A DNA stretch of 64,000 nt, taken from contig NZ_CP073720.1 in NCBI RefSeq assembly GCF_025137375.1, forward strand, positions 7,402,501-7,466,500, in the 5' to 3' direction. The position numbers and the translations under genes are program-made. The notes below the pieces were generated by a model. That model ran no database searches. It had not been told where the DNA came from and worked only from the letters and a program-made list of their open reading frames with translations. The DNA is from Dactylosporangium fulvum (GTDB taxonomy: Bacteria; Actinomycetota; Actinomycetes; Mycobacteriales; Micromonosporaceae). This document shows, piece after piece, positions 60,114 through 64,000 of the stretch; position 1 is the first letter of the stretch, and each line of letters starts with the position of its first letter.

Positions 60114-63100
60114 CGCGGCTCGGCGTCGCTCAGGCGGCCGGCGAGGTCGGCCACGGTCGGCGCCTCGAAGAGGGTACGCAGGGTGACCTTCCGCCCGGTG
60201 ACCTCGGTGAGCCGGGTGACGACGGCGACCGCCAGCAGCGAATGGCCGCCCAGTTCGAAGAAGTTGTCCCGCCGGCCGACCCGGGGCACGGCCAGCACCT
60301 CGGCCCAGATCGCGGCGATGTGCTCCTCCAGCGGCGTGCCCGGTGGCTCGTACTCGGCCGCGCCGGCCCACTCGGCCTCGTCGTCCGGCCGCGGCAGCAG
60401 CCGCCGGCTCAGCTTCCCGCTGGGCGTACGCGGCAGCTCCGTCACCGTCTGGTAGGCAGCCGGCACCATGTAGTCCGGCAGGCGGGCGGCCAGGAAGGCG
60501 CGGAGCTCGGTGGCGGCCGGCGGGGCGTCCGAGTCCGGCACGACGTAGGCGACCAGGCGCCGGTCGCCGACGCCGTACCAGTGGGCGGCGACGGCGCACT
60601 CCCGCACCCCGGGGTGGCCGGTGAGAACCGCCTCGATCTCGGCGACCTCCACCCGAAACCCACGGATCTTCACCTGGTCGTCGAAGCGGCCGATGAACTC
60701 CAGCTGGCCGGCGGCGTTCCAGCGGACCCGGTCGCCGGTGCGGTACACCCGGGTGCCCGTGCCGAACGGGTCGGGCAGGAACCGCTCCGCCGTCATCTCC
60801 GGGCGGCCCAGGTAGCCGCGGGCCAGCGCGATGCCGCCGACGAACAGCTCGCCGGCCACCCCGGGCGGCACCGGCCGCAGGTCGGCGTCGAGCACGTACG
60901 TCCGCACGTTGTCGAAGGGCCGGCCGATCGGCGGCAGCGCCGGCCACTCCACGGGGTTGTGGTCGAGCTGGTGGGAGGTGGCCAGGTGTACCTCGATCGG
61001 TCCGTACTGGTTGAACAGCGTGCAGCTCGGCATCTGTTCGAAGAAGGCCCGGATCGCCAGGGTGGCCTGGAGCTGCTCGCCCGCCGTGAGCACCGCGCGC
61101 AGCGACCGCGGGATCCGGTCGAGCCGCACGGCCAGCTCGGCGAGTCCCCGCAGGGCCACGAACGGCATGAAGATCCGCTCGATCCGCTGTTCCTCGATGA
61201 CGTCGAGCAACCGCTCGAAGTCGTGCCGGACCTCCTCGCTGACCAGGACGAGCGTGTCACCGACCGACAGCGTGGTCACCATCTCCTGGTAGAAGATGTC
61301 GAAGCTGAGCGCGGCCCACTGCAGCGTGCGTCCGCGGCCGCCGGAGCCCTGGCGCTGCTGCCACTGCACCTGGTTGTGCAGGGCCCGGTGTGACATGGCC
61401 ACGCCCTTGGGCCGGCCGGTGGACCCGGAGGTGTAGAGCACCCAGGCGATGTTGTCCGGGTCGGCCAGGTTCGGCGGGCTGATGGCGCTGGCCGGCGCGC
61501 CGAACGCGTCGAGCGCCAGCACCGGCGCCGGCTCGGTGGCCCCGTCCGGTCCGCTCTGAGCACGGATCAGCAGCCGCAAGGCCGCGTCCTCGGCGATCAG
61601 CTGCTGGCGGGCGATCGGGTAGGTCGGGTCGATCGGGACACAGGCCCCGCCGGCCTTGAGCACCGCCAGGTTGGCGACCACCATGTCGAGCGACCGGTGC
61701 AGCGCGATGCCGACCCGTTCGTCGGGGCCGACGCCCAGCTTGCGCAGGTGCCAGGCCAGGGCGTTCGCCCGCTCGTCCAGCTCGCGGTAGGTCAGCGCCC
61801 GGCCGTCGAACACCGCCGCGGTGGCGGCCGGCGTGGCGGCGACCTGCCGCTCGATCAGCTGGTGCAGGCAGCTGCCGTCGTCGAACCGGTTGGCCGTGTC
61901 GTTCCAGACCTCGAGGACCTCGTGCCGCTGCGCGGCGGACATCAGGGGCAGGTCGTCGATCGGTACGTCGGGCGCGGCGACCACCCCGGCGAGCAGGGTG
62001 ACCAGGTAGCCGGCCAGCCGTTCCATGGTGGCGCGCTCGAACAGCGCGGTCTGGTACTCCATGCCTACGTGCAGGTCCCCCGCCGCGGTCTCCCAGGCGT
62101 GCAGCGTGAGGTCGAACATCGCCTTGCGTTCGTCCGGCTCGATCTGCGTGACGGTCAGCCCGTCGAGGAGGTCGAACTGCTCGGCCACCAGGTAGGTGAA
62201 CAGCACCTGGAACAGCGGCTGAACCGCCAGGTCCCGCTGCGGCCGGAGCTCGGCCACCAGCCGGTCGAACGGCACGTGCCGATGCTCCAGGGCTTCGAGC
62301 AGCCGGGGCCGGAGCTGGCGGAGCAGACCGGCGAAGGTCGGCTGCCCGGCGAGATCGGCCCGCAGCACGACCGGGTTGACGAAGTGGCCGATGTTGGCGG
62401 CGACGTCCGGGTGCGCCCGCCCGTCGGCGATCATCCCGACGCTGACGTCGGTTTGCCCGCTCCACCGGTACAGCAGCGTGTGGAAGGCCGCCAGCAGCAC
62501 CATGAACAGCGTGGCTTCCTCCCGCCGGGCCAGCCGGCGCAGCGCGTCGGCCACCTCGGCGGGCACCGGCACCTCGACCATGTCGCCGGCGAGTTCGGCG
62601 ACGGCCGGCCGCGGTCGATCGGTCGGCAGGTCGAAGGTGTGCGGCGCGCCGGCCAGCCGCTCCTTCCAGTAGTCCATGTGCCGCTTCGCCTCGGCGCCGT
62701 CCCGGCCGTGCTGCCACAGTGCGTAGTCGGCGTACTGCATGGTCAGCTCGGGCAGCGAGGACGGGGTTGCGGTCCGGTACGCCGTGTAGAGCGTGCGTAG
62801 CTCGTGGTAGAGGTTGGCGTGCGAGGGCCCGTCGATCACCAGGTGGTACGAGCGGAAGACCAGCACGTGCTCGGCCGGGCCGAGGCGGATCAGCTCGGTG
62901 CGGAAGTTGTGCGCCACGGAGATGTCGAACCGGTGCTCGGCGTACATCCGCTTCCGCTCGTCCAACCACCGGTCCTGCTCGGCGGCGGAAAGGTCGGACA
63001 CGTCCAGGAAGGTGAAGCGGGGATCGCCGGCTGGTTCCACCACCTGTACGCCGATCCCGTCGCGTGCCGGGAAGGCGGTCCGCAGGATCTCGTGCCGCCG

Positions 63101-63436
63101 CATGATCTCCGTGATCGCCGACCGCAGCGCCGACACGTTCAGGTCGCCGGTGATGCGATGCAGCGCCGTCTGGTTGTACGCCGGCCCCAGAACGCCCATC
63201 TGTTCGAGGAACCACATGCCCTGCTGGTGTTCGGACAGCGGGATGGTGTCCGGCCGGGCCGCCGGTGCCGGGTCGGCGCGCATCGCGGCGATCACCTCGT
63301 CGCGCCGCTCGCGCAGCACCGCCAGCCGCTCGCCGTCGAGCGCGCCGGCCGGCCGGTATCGCAACCTGCCGTCCTGCAGCCACAGCTGGACGCCGGCCCG
63401 GCGCAGTTCTTCCAGGAAATCGGAAATCGCAAGCAC
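60110..63436 (-). CDS. NRPS module with TubC docking domain: TubC-C-A-T
   Basis: 1108 aa. Residues 1-50 form a TubC-type N-terminal docking domain (FLEELRRAGVQLWLQDGRLR). The C domain has SYHLVIDGPS: the second, catalytic His198 is kept, the first is Tyr197. The A domain is complete (YTSGSTGRPKG, FDIFYQEM, NQYGPIEVH, YRTGDR, SGKLS). Code by eye D-I-Q-F-L-A-Q-L-A, close to the proline code D-V-Q-F-I-A-H-V-V. The T domain is LGGHSLLA. It likely installs proline or an alkyl/hydroxyproline, consistent with the alkylproline genes in block A. An MbtH gene precedes it. Confidence 0.9.
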   Translation of the reverse strand: MLAISDFLEELRRAGVQLWLQDGRLRYRPAGALDGERLAVLRERRDEVIAAMRADPAPAARPDTIPLSEHQQGMWFLEQMGVLGPAYNQTALHRITGDLNVSALRSAITEIMRRHEILRTAFPARDGIGVQVVEPAGDPRFTFLDVSDLSAAEQDRWLDERKRMYAEHRFDISVAHNFRTELIRLGPAEHVLVFRSYHLVIDGPSHANLYHELRTLYTAYRTATPSSLPELTMQYADYALWQHGRDGAEAKRHMDYWKERLAGAPHTFDLPTDRPRPAVAELAGDMVEVPVPAEVADALRRLARREEATLFMVLLAAFHTLLYRWSGQTDVSVGMIADGRAHPDVAANIGHFVNPVVLRADLAGQPTFAGLLRQLRPRLLEALEHRHVPFDRLVAELRPQRDLAVQPLFQVLFTYLVAEQFDLLDGLTVTQIEPDERKAMFDLTLHAWETAAGDLHVGMEYQTALFERATMERLAGYLVTLLAGVVAAPDVPIDDLPLMSAAQRHEVLEVWNDTANRFDDGSCLHQLIERQVAATPAATAAVFDGRALTYRELDERANALAWHLRKLGVGPDERVGIALHRSLDMVVANLAVLKAGGACVPIDPTYPIARQQLIAEDAALRLLIRAQSGPDGATEPAPVLALDAFGAPASAISPPNLADPDNIAWVLYTSGSTGRPKGVAMSHRALHNQVQWQQRQGSGGRGRTLQWAALSFDIFYQEMVTTLSVGDTLVLVSEEVRHDFERLLDVIEEQRIERIFMPFVALRGLAELAVRLDRIPRSLRAVLTAGEQLQATLAIRAFFEQMPSCTLFNQYGPIEVHLATSHQLDHNPVEWPALPPIGRPFDNVRTYVLDADLRPVPPGVAGELFVGGIALARGYLGRPEMTAERFLPDPFGTGTRVYRTGDRVRWNAAGQLEFIGRFDDQVKIRGFRVEVAEIEAVLTGHPGVRECAVAAHWYGVGDRRLVAYVVPDSDAPPAATELRAFLAARLPDYMVPAAYQTVTELPRTPSGKLSRRLLPRPDDEAEWAGAAEYEPPGTPLEEHIAAIWAEVLAVPRVGRRDNFFELGGHSLLAVAVVTRLTEVTGRKVTLRTLFEAPTVADLAGRLSDAEPR

Positions 63437-63481
63437 TGGCTGCCCCTTCTCGGCGGGCGGTGCGGATCCAGCGGCAGCCGC

Positions 63482-63673
63482 TCAGCGGGCGCTGAGCGGA
63501 CGCAGGTCGGTCCAGTGGTGCTCGATGTAGTCCAGGCACGCCTGCCGGCTGTCCTCGCCGTGCACGATCCGCCAGCCGGCCGGCACCGCCCGGCGGCTCG
63601 GCCACAGCGAGTGCTGCTCCTGGTCGTTGACGAGCACCAGGAAACGGCCCTCCGGGTCGTCGAACGGGTTCAT
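63482..63673 (-). CDS. MbtH-like NRPS activator (second copy)
   Basis: 63 aa: FLVLVNDQEQHSLWPSRRAV, PAGWRIVHGED and CLDYIEHHWTDLRPLSAR, the full MbtH pattern. ATG at 63673 overlaps the preceding antiporter stop by 4 bases. Probably the partner of the A domain in the NRPS just downstream. Confidence 0.95.
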   Translation of the reverse strand: MNPFDDPEGRFLVLVNDQEQHSLWPSRRAVPAGWRIVHGEDSRQACLDYIEHHWTDLRPLSAR

Positions 63674-64000
63674 GGCATCTTCTCCTTCTCCAGCAGTGGT
63701 GCGAACGCGGCGACTGCCCGAGGCTCGCGGTCCCGCGCCGCCCGCCACCGCGGGTAGACGAAGGGCAGCAGCAGACCCGGCATCAACGTGGTGACCAACG
63801 CCATCAGGACCATCAGCGAGTACAGCCGCTGATCGAGCAGGCCGATCTGGAGACCGACCGCCAGGACGATCAGCTCGGTGAGCCCCCGGGTGTTGACCAG
63901 CAGGGCGAGTGCGGCACTGTGCCGGGTGGACACCCGGGCCAGCCGCGCGGCCCCGAAGGCGCCGGACATCTTGCCGCCGATCGCGACCAGCAGGATCAAC
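63670..64000 (-). CDS. CPA2-type cation/proton antiporter, C-terminal part (5' end outside window)
   Basis: About 110 aa of membrane protein, open past the right edge. The stretch NTRGLTELIVLAVGLQIGLL is the conserved NTRG motif of the KefB/CPA2 Na+(K+)/H+ antiporters, followed by another helix (LMVLMALVTTLMPGLLLP) and a short cytosolic tail. In clusters such proteins may export or energise export of the product; coupling to the MbtH/NRPS operon by a 4-base overlap suggests it belongs to the cluster. Confidence 0.8.
   Translation of the reverse strand, partial: LILLVAIGGKMSGAFGAARLARVSTRHSAALALLVNTRGLTELIVLAVGLQIGLLDQRLYSLMVLMALVTTLMPGLLLPFVYPRWRAARDREPRAVAAFAPLLEKEKMP

Noticed and set aside
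19640..64000. Identity as a known cluster such as kutzneride, hormaomycin, syringomycin or lincomycin
   Set aside because: Individual genes resemble parts of each, but the combination (HxV halogenase, early alkylproline genes, KtzT-like protein, carbamoyl cassette, Aat-like gene, dead terminal A) fits none of them as I know them.
1..64000. CRISPR arrays, tRNA or rRNA genes, riboswitches
   Set aside because: No regularly spaced repeats, cloverleaf-type segments or known riboswitch cores were noticed. A covariance-model search would be decisive and could not be run here.

Overview
The window is high-GC DNA from a filamentous actinomycete. The signs are GTG/TTG starts, many 4-base ATGA stop/start overlaps, a StrR-type regulator, F420-type enzymes and a modular NRPS locus. 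The genus cannot be fixed from the sequence. No tRNA, rRNA or CRISPR array was seen.

Left part, 1-17.2 kb (accessory chromosome). A GntR/HutC regulator cut by the window edge faces a CUT1 sugar-type ABC importer (719-3805). An IS1634-type element follows (about 4083-5952). Next come a small catabolic set (amidohydrolase, CE7-type esterase, C45/Ntn acyltransferase-like protein, FadR-type regulator; 5993-9858) and unrelated housekeeping or stress genes (Nudix, MBL hydrolase, RibD-type reductase with a divergent HxlR regulator, S37 peptidase, VOC protein, LVIVD/PA-domain protein). A TnsA-like pseudogene lies at 10.7 kb.

Boundary, 17.2-19.6 kb. This stretch is littered with decayed genes: an IS6-type transposase scrap, a methyltransferase remnant and a fragment of a second LuxR response regulator. 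They surround an intact LuxR regulator and an SDR.

19.6-64 kb: one large non-ribosomal peptide cluster, continuing past the right edge. Block A (+, 19640-31532) has a SyrB2-type non-heme iron halogenase, a free carrier protein, a KAS III-like protein and a stand-alone A-T protein. It also has an FAD oxidoreductase, an LLM (F420) oxidoreductase and a proline-hydroxylase-like 2OG enzyme. Three enzymes then match the start of the 4-alkyl-L-proline pathway (DOPA 2,3-dioxygenase, heme tyrosine hydroxylase, gamma-glutamyltranspeptidase-like LmbA), followed by a KtzT-like piperazate synthase. Block B (-, 31610-48219) has two NRPSs (A-T-C-A-T and C-A*-T-TE), two ABC exporter subunits, an amidinotransferase, an MbtH protein, an ornithine/lysine N-hydroxylase fused to a decayed KtzT-like domain, and a desaturase. 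Block C (+, 49311-54616) is a carbamoylation cassette with a heme-oxygenase-like di-iron oxidase and two tiny proteins. Block D (-, 54670-57717) has an ATP-grasp ligase, a desaturase and a type II thioesterase. An Aat-like aminoacyl-tRNA transferase and a StrR-type activator (+) and a third NRPS (TubC-C-A-T) with its MbtH protein (-) end the window.

Working model. The terminal NRPS module keeps C, T and TE, but its A domain has lost the substrate pocket and both catalytic lysines. The stand-alone A-T protein has an intact A domain and only a stump of a C domain. With the halogenase and the KAS III-like protein this reproduces the syringomycin logic: SyrB1 loads, SyrB2 chlorinates, SyrC transfers to an A-less last module. 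The halogenase has valine where SyrB2-type halogenases have alanine (HxV instead of HxA). The product is therefore inferred to be a short, possibly halogenated peptide that may carry an alkylproline-type residue, a piperazate or N-hydroxy-ornithine residue, an amidino group and a carbamoyl group. I do not recognise it as a known compound.
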